Shown: positions 21,683 through 30,698 of the stretch, one piece after another | How the letters are laid out: every line of letters starts with the position of its first letter | How positions within the stretch are numbered: the stretch's first letter is position 1 | Source of the DNA: Paenibacillus albiflavus | Lineage (GTDB): Bacteria; Bacillota; Bacilli; Paenibacillales; NBRC-103111 | Length of the DNA: 64,000 nucleotides | Assembly: GCF_004344915.1 (NCBI RefSeq) | Contig: NZ_SKFG01000012.1 | Span: forward strand, 62,001-126,000 | Reading direction: 5' to 3' | The notes under the pieces: generated by a model | Seen by the model: the letters and a program-made list of their open reading frames with translations, nothing else | Database searches by the model: none | What the model was told of the DNA's origin: nothing | Translations under genes and position numbers: made by a program

Positions 21683-21919
21683 ATGGATCAAGATCAACAA
21701 GATCAAATCGTAGCTGTTCGTAAAAACGGGGATGGCGATATCGTAGAAATGAAGCTTAGTTCAGGCCAAGTGGTTGATTATAAACAAGCACAGCAGCTTG
21801 CCAAAGCAGGCTCAATTGCGAATGTCAATGTATTTCGTGGACGTGATGGAGACGAGCATATTCGCAGCAATGCGGATGGCGATCCAAGCAATAACTTGGA
21901 TAATTTACCTTCTTTTTAA
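21683..21919 (+). CDS. DUF3892 family protein
   Basis: 78 residues from the ATG at 21683, eight bases after GGAGGCG; a TTG at 21668 would put the ribosome site inside the gene. The family signature is complete: IVAVRKNGDGDIVEMKLSSG, then ANVNVFRGRDGDEHIRSN and DGDPSNNLDNLP. A small soluble protein common in Bacillales and Clostridia, of unknown function. It stands alone, divergent from the lacI operon, with its own terminator. Confidence 0.85.
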   Translation: MDQDQQDQIVAVRKNGDGDIVEMKLSSGQVVDYKQAQQLAKAGSIANVNVFRGRDGDEHIRSNADGDPSNNLDNLPSF

Positions 21920-21927
21920 AATTAGTA

Positions 21928-21955
21928 AAGGGAGCACCTCTTCAGGTACTCCCTT
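21928..21955. terminator. Bidirectional terminator between DUF3892 and patatin genes
   Basis: AAGGGAGCACCT (21928-21939), loop CTTC, AGGTACTCCCTT (21944-21955), with one mismatch. It sits between two converging genes. Confidence 0.7.
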
Positions 21956-21961
21956 CTTCAT

Positions 21962-22810
21962 TTATGATAACCATGCGCCAAGTTTATCCATTGCAGCTTC
22001 AGCGTCACGATAACCTAGCTCATATAAGTTTTCTAATTTATCTACTTTCTTCTCCATCCGCCCTACCTGCAAATCTTGAGTTGGGCGAATAATGATCACA
22101 CTGCCTTCCCTCTCCATCTCCGCAAGGCGATCTAACGTTTCATTATATAACCCAGCACGTTCTTCCATGGCACGAACAAGTCCTGGATACTCGCTATAAA
22201 AATGCTTAGCCAACCAGCCAAGACGAGAAGGCTTCTTGCGATAGTTCGCAGGCTGTGTCAATACGACAATATGACGTGTATTCCCATCCTTAATAGACTG
22301 ATCGACAGGAATTGGTGCTGAAATACCGCCATCAAACAAAGTTCTTCCGCCATGATGAATTGGGGGAGCTACAAATGGCAAGCTGCTTGAAGCGCGAACT
22401 AATTTAAGCGTCTGCTCAGCCAAATCAATGTCCCGATAGAATACAGCTTCACCTGTATGCGCATCCGTCGTGCCAATAATAAGTTCCTGCGAAGAGTTAT
22501 AGAATGTGTCAAAATCAAACGGTATAAGGCTAGTTGGAACTTGATCAAAAATAAAATTCATTCCAAATAGGCTTTTTTCCTTCCATAGATTTCGCATACT
22601 TAAATATCGTTTATCGTGAACAAGTCCAATCGTAACTTTCTTATTCCGACCAGGTTGTCCCGAAATATAAGAGGTGGCATTGCATGCTCCTGCAGACACA
22701 CCAACGAGGTATGGGAACTTAATCCCATGCTCCAGCCAATACTCAAGCACGCCTCCCGTGTAAACACCACGCATACCACCGCCTTCTAGTACGACTCCAG
22801 TTTCATTCAA
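21962..22810 (-). CDS. Patatin-like phospholipase
   Basis: 282 residues. The oxyanion glycine loop EGGGMRG (10-15), nucleophile in GVSAG (Ser39) and the dyad aspartate in FDGGISAP (Asp160) are all present, so it should be an active acyl hydrolase on phospholipids or related esters. No signal peptide; cytoplasmic. It resembles the YjjU-type bacterial patatins with a helical C-terminus. Ribosome site GAGGAGG upstream. It has no functional neighbour; physiological substrate unknown. Confidence 0.88.
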   Translation of the reverse strand: MNETGVVLEGGGMRGVYTGGVLEYWLEHGIKFPYLVGVSAGACNATSYISGQPGRNKKVTIGLVHDKRYLSMRNLWKEKSLFGMNFIFDQVPTSLIPFDFDTFYNSSQELIIGTTDAHTGEAVFYRDIDLAEQTLKLVRASSSLPFVAPPIHHGGRTLFDGGISAPIPVDQSIKDGNTRHIVVLTQPANYRKKPSRLGWLAKHFYSEYPGLVRAMEERAGLYNETLDRLAEMEREGSVIIIRPTQDLQVGRMEKKVDKLENLYELGYRDAEAAMDKLGAWLS

Positions 22811-22977
22811 AAGATATCCTCCTCTTCCGAGTTCATATTTATCCCCTACAGGATACCGTACCCTAAATAGAATTATTTTTCAAATATTAAGTTAGACCGT
22901 ATCGATTTGATCGCTTTACTCGTATATACTGTGAGTGAATACCGACCCACTTAAGGTTAATGAAGGAGGCTTACAGC

Positions 22978-23748
22978 ATGTCTCTCTATGCTTCGGATCA
23001 AGACAAATTCAAGAATTCTTTACAACAAGCATTTAAAAGCAGTATTGAACCCTTACAAACCGCACTACAGTGGTATTGTCGTTCAGTGACTGGTTCACAC
23101 TTTGATGCAGAGGATCTTAAGCAGGAAACATTGCTTAAAGCTTATGCTATGTTTGTGCGCAATCCGTACAAGCAAGAAATAAGCAAAGCCTATTTATTTC
23201 GGATTGCATCCAATGCTTGGATTGACAAATGTCGCAAAGACAAACTGTTAATTGACTCATCGCATGATCCAATCGAAGTCTCTAACGAGCAGAATACAGA
23301 TGCGCTGGAATTGCTGTTCGCTATGGAGACATTAATCAGCCATCTTCCACCGCGTCAGCGAGTGATTCTGCTGCTCATCGACAGCTTGCGTTATACAGCG
23401 ACTGAAGTTGCTGAGCTGCTTTATACTTCTGAAGGAGCTGTGAAAGCAGCTTTGAATCGAGCGAGAACTAAGCTACAGCAAGTTAATGAAACAGCAGAGC
23501 TAAGCGAACCAGTTGAATTGCACGCTCCCAAAATAGTGGATGATAAAATCATCTACGCCTACCTTGCGGCATTTCAGGCGAATGATCCGCAGGCACTCAT
23601 CATGCTGCTTAACGACGGAGCAGCACTTGATCTTGTTCCTGCCGTATCCGCTCGTACTCATCATTCACCAAGTGATGAACATCAAACAACGCACATCTAT
23701 ATGAACTACCATCATGAATTATATCTTCACAGCCACTGGGCGGCCTAA
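22978..23748 (+). CDS. ECF-type sigma factor with short C-terminal domain
   Basis: 256 residues from the ATG at 22978, eight bases after GAAGGAGG. Sigma region 2 is at about 25-95 ([39 protein letters not shown]) and region 4 at about 125-172 ([29 protein letters not shown]). The last 60 residues ([21 protein letters not shown]...) look like the beginning of a SnoaL-like domain, as in ECF41/SigJ factors, but the domain is shorter than usual and ends in a His-rich stretch. No anti-sigma gene is adjacent. The clpP gene follows after 43 bp and may be co-transcribed. Confidence 0.8.
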   Translation: MSLYASDQDKFKNSLQQAFKSSIEPLQTALQWYCRSVTGSHFDAEDLKQETLLKAYAMFVRNPYKQEISKAYLFRIASNAWIDKCRKDKLLIDSSHDPIEVSNEQNTDALELLFAMETLISHLPPRQRVILLLIDSLRYTATEVAELLYTSEGAVKAALNRARTKLQQVNETAELSEPVELHAPKIVDDKIIYAYLAAFQANDPQALIMLLNDGAALDLVPAVSARTHHSPSDEHQTTHIYMNYHHELYLHSHWAA

Positions 23749-23791
23749 TTCACTCAAAGGCTTGATTAACCTACTAGTGGAGGGATATGGC

Positions 23792-24385
23792 ATGAGTACA
23801 TTTATACCGTATGTCATTGAACAAACGAATCGCGGCGAAAGATCGTATGATATTTACTCCCGCTTGCTTAAAGATCGTATCATATTCTTGGGTGCTGCAA
23901 TTGATGATCAAATTGCCAATTCAATTGTAGCTCAATTACTGTTTCTTACTGCCGAAGATCCAGAGAAGGATATCTCACTCTATATCAACAGTCCTGGTGG
24001 ATCTATTTCGGCAGGTCTCGCCATTTATGATACTATGCAGTTTATCAAACCACAGGTATCTACTATTTGTACAGGTGCTGCATTCTCTATGGCATCGTTT
24101 CTGCTTTTGGCTGGTGCTGAAGGCAAACGCTATGCGCTGCCGAATAGTGAAATTATGATTCATCAGCCAAGTGGTGGTGCACAAGGACAAGCGACTGATA
24201 TTGCGATTTCAGCCAAACGCATTTTGAAGACACGTGAAACCATCAATCGACTTATGAATGAGCATACTGGTATGTCAATCGAACAAATTGATCGGGATAT
24301 TGAACGAGATAATTTTATGTCTGCTCAAGAAGCCTTACAATACGGGATCATCGACCGTATCATAACGACAGCGCCTGAGCTTTAA
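23792..24385 (+). CDS. clpP: ClpP protease subunit (divergent paralog)
   Basis: 197 residues from the ATG at 23792, with GTGGAGGG upstream. The serine protease triad is intact: Ser99 in TGAAFSMAS, His124 in IMIHQPSGG, Asp173 near ERDNFMS. The N-terminus [26 protein letters not shown] is typical ClpP. The nucleophile context GAAFSM differs from the housekeeping GMAASM, which points to a second-type ClpP. It would form tetradecameric proteolytic chambers with a Clp ATPase; none is nearby. Linkage to a sigma-factor gene suggests regulated or stress-specific use. Confidence 0.92.
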   Translation: MSTFIPYVIEQTNRGERSYDIYSRLLKDRIIFLGAAIDDQIANSIVAQLLFLTAEDPEKDISLYINSPGGSISAGLAIYDTMQFIKPQVSTICTGAAFSMASFLLLAGAEGKRYALPNSEIMIHQPSGGAQGQATDIAISAKRILKTRETINRLMNEHTGMSIEQIDRDIERDNFMSAQEALQYGIIDRIITTAPEL

Positions 24386-24399
24386 TTTATTTTCAATAG

Positions 24400-24438
24400 G
24401 CTAGCCCTTTTAGCATGCTGAAGGGGTTAGCTTTTTTA
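24400..24438 (+). terminator. clpP terminator
   Basis: GCTAGCCCTTTT pairs with GAAGGGGTTAGC around AGCATGCT, followed by TTTTTTATTT. Confidence 0.75.
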
Positions 24439-24562
24439 TTTCAATTTATTATCAGTAAATTCCCAAAAATGATGTTGATTTAATTCTATTATGCCGTTAA
24501 AATAAATTTTAACGATAAAATTATATTTATTGATGCTGTTAATTATCTAACGAGGTGGTTCT

Positions 24563-25831
24563 ATGCTAGCTTTATTACGCAATCGTTCTTATTTGAATCT
24601 TTGGCTCGCTCAAATTGTTTCACAGCTTGGAGACGGTATTACCAAGCTTCTGATCGTTTACCTTGCAACTCATTTATCCGATAACCCGATCGTGATCAGT
24701 TTTGTCATTCTCTCGCAAATTATTCCAAGTACGATTTTCGGCTCATTTGCTGGGCCATTAGTCGATCGTTTTTCGAAGAAGACAATCATGTTCAGCTCCG
24801 ATATTTATCGGGCCGTTATCGTCCTACTCATGATCCCTTCGCAAAATTCACTTACCCTGCTGCTAATACTTATATTCCTTGAAGGCATCGGATCACTATT
24901 CTTCGATCCTGCTCGTTCAGCCATTGTTCCAAGAATCGTCGGTAAAGAGAATGTCACAAAGGCGATATCCATCTCACAAGCCACTGCAACCGCCATGAGA
25001 ATGATCGGCCCTGCGATTGGCGGTGTTTTAATCGGATTTCATGACTTTACGGCTATTTTCTCTATCACTGTCGTAACTTACCTCATCTCTGCCGTATTCA
25101 TTATATTCATCACCAATGTTCAGACAAAGAGCCAAGGATCAAATAAGCCAAAAGAATCTTATATCGAATCGTATAAAGAAGGCTTTCGCGTTCTATTCAA
25201 TAATCAGGGGCTATTAGCCGTTATCTTGCTGCTGCTACCGACTATGCTTGTTGTAGGCATCATTAATACGAATATGGATGCTGTATTACTATATACTTTT
25301 AAAGTACCACCAGCGCATTTTGGCTTTCTCGAAACTTCATTTGGAATCGGTAGCTTATTCGGTGCAATCGCTGCATCCTACCTGATTTCTAAACTATTGC
25401 CGCACAAAATGATGTTGGGATCGCTTTGTGCCATTGGTGTCATATGTCTACTTATCCTTCCACTTGAATCGCTTCATGCAATGCTTGGTTTGCCTCCTAT
25501 TTACGGATGGATTCTCATCTTAGGTATTGCATGCGCACTTATCAATGTCCCTCTTGGCAGTCTCTTCATTACGCTTACGCCAGACCATGCTAGAGGTAGA
25601 GGAGCTGCCATATTCGGTTCACTCGCAAATACAATGACCGTAATTGGAGTCCTGCTTGGCGGAACATTAGCCTCCACAATCGGCATCGTCTATTCATTAG
25701 CGATTGGTGGAGCACTTCTAGTAGTCGTCACATTGCTATTCCCTATGTTAAAATATTACCAAGCACTCAAAAATATCAATCAATATCAGGGCACTGAAAC
25801 GAATAGCAGTGAAACTGCTTCATCTGCATAA
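24563..25831 (+). CDS. MFS exporter, macrolide-efflux/EntS type
   Basis: 422 residues, 12 membrane segments. The start LLRNRSYLNLWLAQIVSQLGDGI and the loop GPLVDRFSKKTIMFSSDIYRA (between spans 2 and 3) are typical of the MFS_3 group that includes Mef macrolide pumps and EntS siderophore exporters. Proton-driven export of a drug or metabolite is likely; the substrate cannot be read from sequence. GAGGTGG precedes the ATG. The downstream winged-helix gene (66 bp away, same strand) is probably its regulator. Confidence 0.82.
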   Translation: MLALLRNRSYLNLWLAQIVSQLGDGITKLLIVYLATHLSDNPIVISFVILSQIIPSTIFGSFAGPLVDRFSKKTIMFSSDIYRAVIVLLMIPSQNSLTLLLILIFLEGIGSLFFDPARSAIVPRIVGKENVTKAISISQATATAMRMIGPAIGGVLIGFHDFTAIFSITVVTYLISAVFIIFITNVQTKSQGSNKPKESYIESYKEGFRVLFNNQGLLAVILLLLPTMLVVGIINTNMDAVLLYTFKVPPAHFGFLETSFGIGSLFGAIAASYLISKLLPHKMMLGSLCAIGVICLLILPLESLHAMLGLPPIYGWILILGIACALINVPLGSLFITLTPDHARGRGAAIFGSLANTMTVIGVLLGGTLASTIGIVYSLAIGGALLVVVTLLFPMLKYYQALKNINQYQGTETNSSETASSA

Positions 25832-25897
25832 ACCTAACTATCACCATAATTTCGTTGCTTGAGTGCCATGAATGCCCCTAGTAAAGGATGAACACTT

Positions 25898-26530
25898 ATG
25901 GCAAATACACCGGCAATAACAGATATCGAGATTGCAAAGCTTTTGCTTGATCCGAAACGTAATCAGATCTTATCGTTAGCCAACAATGAACCGATAACCG
26001 TCAAGCAAATGGCCGAGAAGATGAATGAGCTGCCATCAAGACTGTATTATCACGTTAAGAAACTTGAAGAGGTTGGTTTCATTGAGCTCGTTGAAACGAA
26101 GCAGCAAGGCAATCTAATCGAGAAATATTATTTAACGAATCCGCGAATGAATAGAAACTATCAATTTGATGATAAAATGCTGTCCGAAAACTCTACTTTT
26201 ATGATGCAAAGGATCACATCGCTCATTAATTCGGGATTGAACGTCATTCAGCATTCATTACAAACCGAATCTGACGAATATGAAGCCGATGTTAGCATTG
26301 CCTTCAAAGCTTTAACGAGCACCAAGTGGAAACTTAGCCATGACCAAATGCTTGAAGCTCTGAAACCTCAGCAAAAACTTCCTAATGATTCTGACTCCGA
26401 GAAGCCATCCGTCATTGGCACAGAAGAGAACGGCTCAGATGCAGAAGAGAAAGATAGTTACGTGTTTGTTATCCTCAGCTATCGCCAGAAGGATGCGGAG
26501 CGCTTAAGTAGTGGACAAAAGAACGAGTAG
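25898..26530 (+). CDS. ArsR-like winged-helix regulator with acidic tail
   Basis: 210 residues. Residues about 8-75 form a winged helix of the HTH_20/ArsR type (IAKLLLDPKRNQILSLANNEPITVKQMAEKMN, LYYHVKKLEEVGFIELVETKQQGN). The middle is helical; from about 165 there is a disordered Asp/Glu/Ser-rich segment. No metal-binding cysteines are seen, so a small-molecule or protein-level signal is more likely than metal. It probably controls the MFS gene just upstream. Ribosome site AAAGGATG. Confidence 0.75.
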   Translation: MANTPAITDIEIAKLLLDPKRNQILSLANNEPITVKQMAEKMNELPSRLYYHVKKLEEVGFIELVETKQQGNLIEKYYLTNPRMNRNYQFDDKMLSENSTFMMQRITSLINSGLNVIQHSLQTESDEYEADVSIAFKALTSTKWKLSHDQMLEALKPQQKLPNDSDSEKPSVIGTEENGSDAEEKDSYVFVILSYRQKDAERLSSGQKNE

Positions 26531-26591
26531 GAGTCTTTCTATTAATATTAGGTGTTTATAATGAAGAGTAGGACTCATAATAAACAACTAA

Positions 26592-26620
26592 AGCCAAGTC
26601 CAGATCAATAGGACTTGGCT
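26592..26620. terminator. Bidirectional terminator
   Basis: AGCCAAGTCC (26592-26601) and GGACTTGGCT (26611-26620) pair perfectly, between the regulator gene and the converging dehydrogenase gene. Confidence 0.65.
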
Positions 26621-26636
26621 TAATCTCTATTACAGG

Positions 26637-27518
26637 CTATTCCATCCAAACTTTGTACAACGCTTGTGTTCCTTTATCCTCATAGCCTTGCTCAGCAAGC
26701 TGCTTGTATAAGGATGCTGCCAGTGCTAAGCCTGGTGTCTTAAGTCCCATTGCTTCTGCTGACTCAAGTGCAATCCCCATGTCCTTTATAAAATGCTTAA
26801 TATAGAAGCCCGGCTCAAAGTTCCCTGCAATCATACGGGGCGCCAGATTGCTCAATGACCAGCTTCCAGCTGCTCCTGTTGCGATACTTTGCAATACAGT
26901 ATCTGGATCAAGACCAGATGATTTCGCATAAGCAAGGGCTTCGCATACTCCAATCATGTTCGATGCGATTGCAATCTGATTACACATTTTCGTATGCTGG
27001 CCTGCACCTGCCTTACCTTGGAGAACAACATTCGTACCCATTAGCTGGAAGATAGGCAGCATGGCTTCATAATCTTCCTGATCCCCGCCTACCATTATCG
27101 ATAATCTAGCTTCTCGAGCCCCGACATCTCCGCCAGATACAGGCGCATCCAGTGCATGCATTTGCCGTTCTTTCGCTTGCTTATATATGTCTGCTGCAAG
27201 CAGCGGGCTTGAAGTGGTCATATCGATAAGGTATGTACCCGCTTTCGATTGCTTCAGCAATCCTTGTTCACCCAAGTAGATCTCTTCGACATCCTTCGGA
27301 TACCCAACCATGGTAATGATAACATCGCATTCAGCAGCTAATGTAGCAGGTGATTGATGCCATGCTGCACCCTGATCTATTAATTCGGTAGCCTTGCTCA
27401 TGGTACGCGTATAAATATGCAGCGGATAGCCCACTTTCATGAGATGACCTGCCATACTTTTACCCATAACGCCAATGCCTATAAAACCCACTTTCGTGTG
27501 ATTCGCCTGTATTCCCAT
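26637..27518 (-). CDS. NAD(P)-dependent beta-hydroxyacid dehydrogenase
   Basis: 293 residues, 3-hydroxyisobutyrate dehydrogenase family. Rossmann motif GFIGIGVMGKSMAGHLMKVG (10-29), substrate motif DAPVSGGDVGARE (about 122-134) and catalytic Lys in GAGQHTKMCNQ (about 175). It oxidises a beta-hydroxy acid (tartronate semialdehyde reductase, hydroxyisobutyrate or similar). The sugar isomerase gene upstream on the same strand suggests a role in sugar-acid metabolism. Exact substrate unknown. Confidence 0.88.
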   Translation of the reverse strand: MGIQANHTKVGFIGIGVMGKSMAGHLMKVGYPLHIYTRTMSKATELIDQGAAWHQSPATLAAECDVIITMVGYPKDVEEIYLGEQGLLKQSKAGTYLIDMTTSSPLLAADIYKQAKERQMHALDAPVSGGDVGAREARLSIMVGGDQEDYEAMLPIFQLMGTNVVLQGKAGAGQHTKMCNQIAIASNMIGVCEALAYAKSSGLDPDTVLQSIATGAAGSWSLSNLAPRMIAGNFEPGFYIKHFIKDMGIALESAEAMGLKTPGLALAASLYKQLAEQGYEDKGTQALYKVWME

Positions 27519-27607
27519 CTGCTTGTTCCCCCTAATCGTTAAACACTCCTCCTTTCATTAAAACTTATATTGCTATAAAGTACAAACTCGAATTCGAAAC
27601 AGTATGA

Positions 27608-28468
27608 TTATTCATTCCAGATTCTAACCGCATTCTCCATGCTTGTCTTCGAACCCCATTTGCACTCTTCCAAACCTTCAAATTCAACAGAGAAGTAGCC
27701 TGAATATCCAGACTGCTTAATCAAACGAAGCACTTCATATAAATCGATATCGCCTTGACCAAGTACAGCGCCTCTTAAATAATTGCCACTCGCAGTAGGG
27801 AACCAGCCATCTCCTGGATTGCGATGTGCAGGACGAAGGTAGAAATCCTTCAAATGTACGATAGAGGCGTATGGTAAACTACGTTTAATCGCATCAAGCG
27901 GATTCTCATCGACGCACAAGAAATTGCCCACATCAAGCGTCGTTCGGAAATTTGGACGATTCACTTGTTCTACTAACGTAATCACCCGATTGCTTCCCTG
28001 AATATAGTAACCGTGATTCTCTATAGAAGTAACGATATCATATTGTGCCGCATAGTCAGCAATTTCCTGACACACCTCCACGAGCAATCCGAGGTCTTTT
28101 ATATAATTTGTCAAAGTAGCTTCAGCTATTGGCCGAGATGCTACGTCATGACGCATCAGTTTCACACCTAGTCTACTTGCAATATCAACTTGCCTTTTGA
28201 CACGATCCACTTCATCCCTTAGCTTTTGTTCATTCTCTACAATGAAGTTAGCACCAATGGCATAATTGGATACATCAATTTGTGCCTGTCTTGCTTCTTC
28301 GCGAATTCGTTCTGGAAGATCTGAATCTTGTGCGATATCAAATCCAACAGGCACGATCTCAATGTGTTTCCCGCCTTCAGCAGCAACCCATCTGATCGCA
28401 TCGATAATCGTCATACTCCCCGACTTAATCTCCCTGAATAAACTATACGAACTTAAACCAATCTTCAT
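27608..28468 (-). CDS. Sugar phosphate isomerase/epimerase (TIM barrel)
   Basis: 286 residues, AP-endonuclease-2-like TIM barrel as in IolE, IolI and hydroxypyruvate isomerase. Metal-site residues are visible: Glu in SIENHG (about 147), Asp/His in TLDVGNFLCVDE and VHLKDFY, and Glu near the end in FSVEFEGLEE. It probably isomerises or epimerises a keto sugar with a divalent metal. The dehydrogenase gene follows after 89 bp on the same strand, so the two may act in one pathway. Substrate unknown. Confidence 0.83.
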   Translation of the reverse strand: MKIGLSSYSLFREIKSGSMTIIDAIRWVAAEGGKHIEIVPVGFDIAQDSDLPERIREEARQAQIDVSNYAIGANFIVENEQKLRDEVDRVKRQVDIASRLGVKLMRHDVASRPIAEATLTNYIKDLGLLVEVCQEIADYAAQYDIVTSIENHGYYIQGSNRVITLVEQVNRPNFRTTLDVGNFLCVDENPLDAIKRSLPYASIVHLKDFYLRPAHRNPGDGWFPTASGNYLRGAVLGQGDIDLYEVLRLIKQSGYSGYFSVEFEGLEECKWGSKTSMENAVRIWNE

Positions 28469-28688
28469 ATGGTTCTCTCCCCTTCTCCCTGATTCAATTA
28501 AACAAAAATCATAGCGAGATGGCCCTGCGACCAGCGCTAGGGAGGATTTGTCCCCCGACTCATCTTATCAGAATAATCCAAATAATACTATGATGTTGTT
28601 CATTCATTCATACAGTGTCCTTATTAATTATTTATGTTGATTGCCTATTTTTTCCTATGTTATGATCCTATTGAAAGAGGTGAAATTG

Positions 28689-29219
28689 GTGCTAATAATT
28701 TTTCTCCTTATTGTCATTATTTTCGGAATTATTAATATATTCTCCCCGCAAGCTGGATGGTATTTAACGATCGGATGGAAGTTTAAGGACGCTGAGCCTA
28801 GCGACGCCGCTTTATTCGTTCAACGTCTGTCCGGAATCATTGGTAGTATAATCGCCATTATTGTACTGATTTCTACGATTAGCAGCAGCATACATGAATC
28901 GAACTGGCCGGCTAAATTTAAGGAGCGCATGCAACCAGCCTTAATCGCTGAAATGCATACGCGGGACTACTCCTATTCAAACGATGAAATCGCGCGAATC
29001 GTAGAGCTCATTAAACAATCGAATATCACTCGGAATGGACCCCAAGATTATTCTTTCGGCTACAACGCAAGCTTGGAAATCAAATTCATTGACGGATCTT
29101 CCGAAACGATCTATGTTATGAGTGGCTTAGAAATTCAGCCATGGGGCGTGGATGTGAAATATAGATTTGAGAACTCGGAATTAAGCAGGCTGATCATAGC
29201 CAAAGGTTCGATAGAATAA
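28689..29219 (+). CDS. DUF6199 family membrane protein
   Basis: 176 residues from the GTG at 28689, chosen because AAAGAGGTG lies six bases upstream; a TTG three bases earlier is too close. Two membrane spans: IIFLLIVIIFGIINIF and IIGSIIAIIVLISTIS. Between them is the DUF6199 signature AGWYLTIGWKFKDAEPSDAALFVQRLSG. The C-terminal half is soluble, with YNASLEIKFIDGSSETIYVMSG. Function unknown. An esterase gene follows after 52 bp. Confidence 0.75.
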   Translation: MLIIFLLIVIIFGIINIFSPQAGWYLTIGWKFKDAEPSDAALFVQRLSGIIGSIIAIIVLISTISSSIHESNWPAKFKERMQPALIAEMHTRDYSYSNDEIARIVELIKQSNITRNGPQDYSFGYNASLEIKFIDGSSETIYVMSGLEIQPWGVDVKYRFENSELSRLIIAKGSIE

Positions 29220-29271
29220 ATCCACTCATTGAAACATTATATTTAACTTGAGATCAAAGGAGATTCTGACG

Positions 29272-30048
29272 ATGGCACTAATCACATGCAGTATTTATTC
29301 AGAAGTGTTACAGCTTACAACCACTATGACCGTCATAATACCGCAGCAATTTGCTCATCTAAATCAGTCCAAGAATAGCCGAAATGATGGTCGATATCCG
29401 ACACTCTATCTGCTGCACGGAATGTCAGACGATCATTCCAATTGGGTACGTTATTCATTGATCGAGCGTTATGCGAATGAACATCAACTTGCTGTTGTTA
29501 TGCCGCAGGCAGACCTTAGCTTTTATACCGATATGACTTATGGAAATAAATATTGGACGTTCATAACAGAAGAGTTACCTGTCGTTGCGCGCTCTCTCTT
29601 CCCACTGTCATCAGCGAGGGAGGATAACTTCGTAGCAGGCTTCTCTATGGGGGGATACGGCGCATTCAAATGGGCATTGCGTCACCCTGAGCAATTCGCG
29701 GCAGCTGCCAGCATCTCTGGGGCCTTAGACATTACCTCGACTACGATTCGTAATTTACTCGGGGACCGTTATCGATATATTTTCGGAGAGCATGATCCAA
29801 TAGGAACAGAGGATGATCTTATCCATTTGCTTGCACAAACTAACGATAGCAATGAAGTTCAGCCACTGTTCTATCAATGTGTCGGCACCAAGGATTACCT
29901 ATATGAAATGAACCAGACATTCCGACTAGCGTGCGAGCAGACAAATTTGGATTACACCTATTTAGAACATCCAGATGCAAGCCATGACTGGAACTATAGC
30001 GATGCTAGCATAAAGGAAATAATGAACTGGCTTCCGATTCGTCCATAA
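29272..30048 (+). CDS. Esterase D-like alpha/beta hydrolase
   Basis: 258 residues from the ATG at 29272 (AAAGGAG upstream). Oxyanion motif LYLLHGM (46-51), nucleophile elbow GFSMGG (Ser125) and the catalytic His in DASHDW (His238) are clear. It belongs to the esterase D/tributyrin esterase family, which cleaves short acyl or acetyl esters, including acetylated sugars. No signal peptide, so cytoplasmic. Substrate not determined. Confidence 0.87.
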   Translation: MALITCSIYSEVLQLTTTMTVIIPQQFAHLNQSKNSRNDGRYPTLYLLHGMSDDHSNWVRYSLIERYANEHQLAVVMPQADLSFYTDMTYGNKYWTFITEELPVVARSLFPLSSAREDNFVAGFSMGGYGAFKWALRHPEQFAAAASISGALDITSTTIRNLLGDRYRYIFGEHDPIGTEDDLIHLLAQTNDSNEVQPLFYQCVGTKDYLYEMNQTFRLACEQTNLDYTYLEHPDASHDWNYSDASIKEIMNWLPIRP

Positions 30049-30054
30049 ACAAAC

Positions 30055-30090
30055 AAGCTGCCTTCCGATTCTTAACGTAAGGCAGCTTTC
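30055..30090. terminator. Bidirectional terminator
   Basis: AAGCTGCCTT (30055-30064) and AAGGCAGCTT (30079-30088) pair perfectly between the esterase gene and the converging GyrI-like gene. Confidence 0.65.
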
Positions 30091-30094
30091 TCAT

Positions 30095-30628
30095 TTATTT
30101 AATCGCAATATAGATATCTACTTCAACATCATTAATGTCCGCACAGCGAATACGATCATATACTTCAAAATCCCCTGTGTAAGTACGCTCATATCCTGAA
30201 GTCATGGACCATTGCCAGATCGACTGCCAAGCTTCTGCCACCACAGTAGACATAGGACCTCTTCTAGTGGTGAATACGGCATACTTGGCTGCTGGAGCTT
30301 TGATCACTTTGACACCTTCTGGCATGGATTGATCGGAATTTACTTGTACACCAACGAGGATTGTATATTCCCCCATCGCTCCGTCCACATAGTCACAGTA
30401 GCATCCATATGTAACACCAGGCTCTGTTTGATCGGGAATTAAGGTATTTATACCTTGCTCATAATAACGAGACCATAGCTTAGGAATAACTGCTTGCTCT
30501 GTGATTTCCTGCATATTCGTCGTACGTTCTGCTATCCCAACCAGAATCATCGCATCCTTCTGCTCAATTCTCACTGGCTCTAAGCTACCTGCTGCAGCAT
30601 GATTCTGTGAAGACATGAAATCTTCCAT
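30095..30628 (-). CDS. GyrI-like / effector-binding domain protein
   Basis: 177 residues from the ATG at 30628, which has GAGGAG upstream. It consists of one AraC-effector-binding (GyrI-like) domain without HTH: VRIEQKDAMILVGIAERTTN, then YGCYCDYVDGAMGEYTILVGVQV, PEGVKVIKAPAAKYAVFTTRRG and a final FEVYDRIRCADINDVEVDIYIAI. Such stand-alone domains bind small hydrophobic or cationic molecules and some hydrolyse cyclopropanoid toxins. The WYL regulator gene is 70 bp upstream on the same strand. Confidence 0.82.
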   Translation of the reverse strand: MEDFMSSQNHAAAGSLEPVRIEQKDAMILVGIAERTTNMQEITEQAVIPKLWSRYYEQGINTLIPDQTEPGVTYGCYCDYVDGAMGEYTILVGVQVNSDQSMPEGVKVIKAPAAKYAVFTTRRGPMSTVVAEAWQSIWQWSMTSGYERTYTGDFEVYDRIRCADINDVEVDIYIAIK

Positions 30629-30672
30629 TCGTAACTCCTCCTCTATCTGAATAAGCTCATTATAGATGAAGG

Positions 30673-30696
30673 AACCTGACAACATATTGTCAGGTT
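30673..30696. terminator. Hairpin between WYL regulator and GyrI-like gene
   Basis: AACCTGACAA (30673-30682) pairs with TTGTCAGGTT (30687-30696). The T-run on the minus side is weak, so it may only partly end transcription. Confidence 0.4.
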
Positions 30697-30698
30697 TA

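Noticed and set aside
23714-23791. Frameshift joining the sigma factor and ClpP, or an N-terminal extension of ClpP
   Set aside because: ClpP starts with a normal N-terminus at 23792 with its own ribosome site, and the upstream in-frame peptide has no ClpP features.
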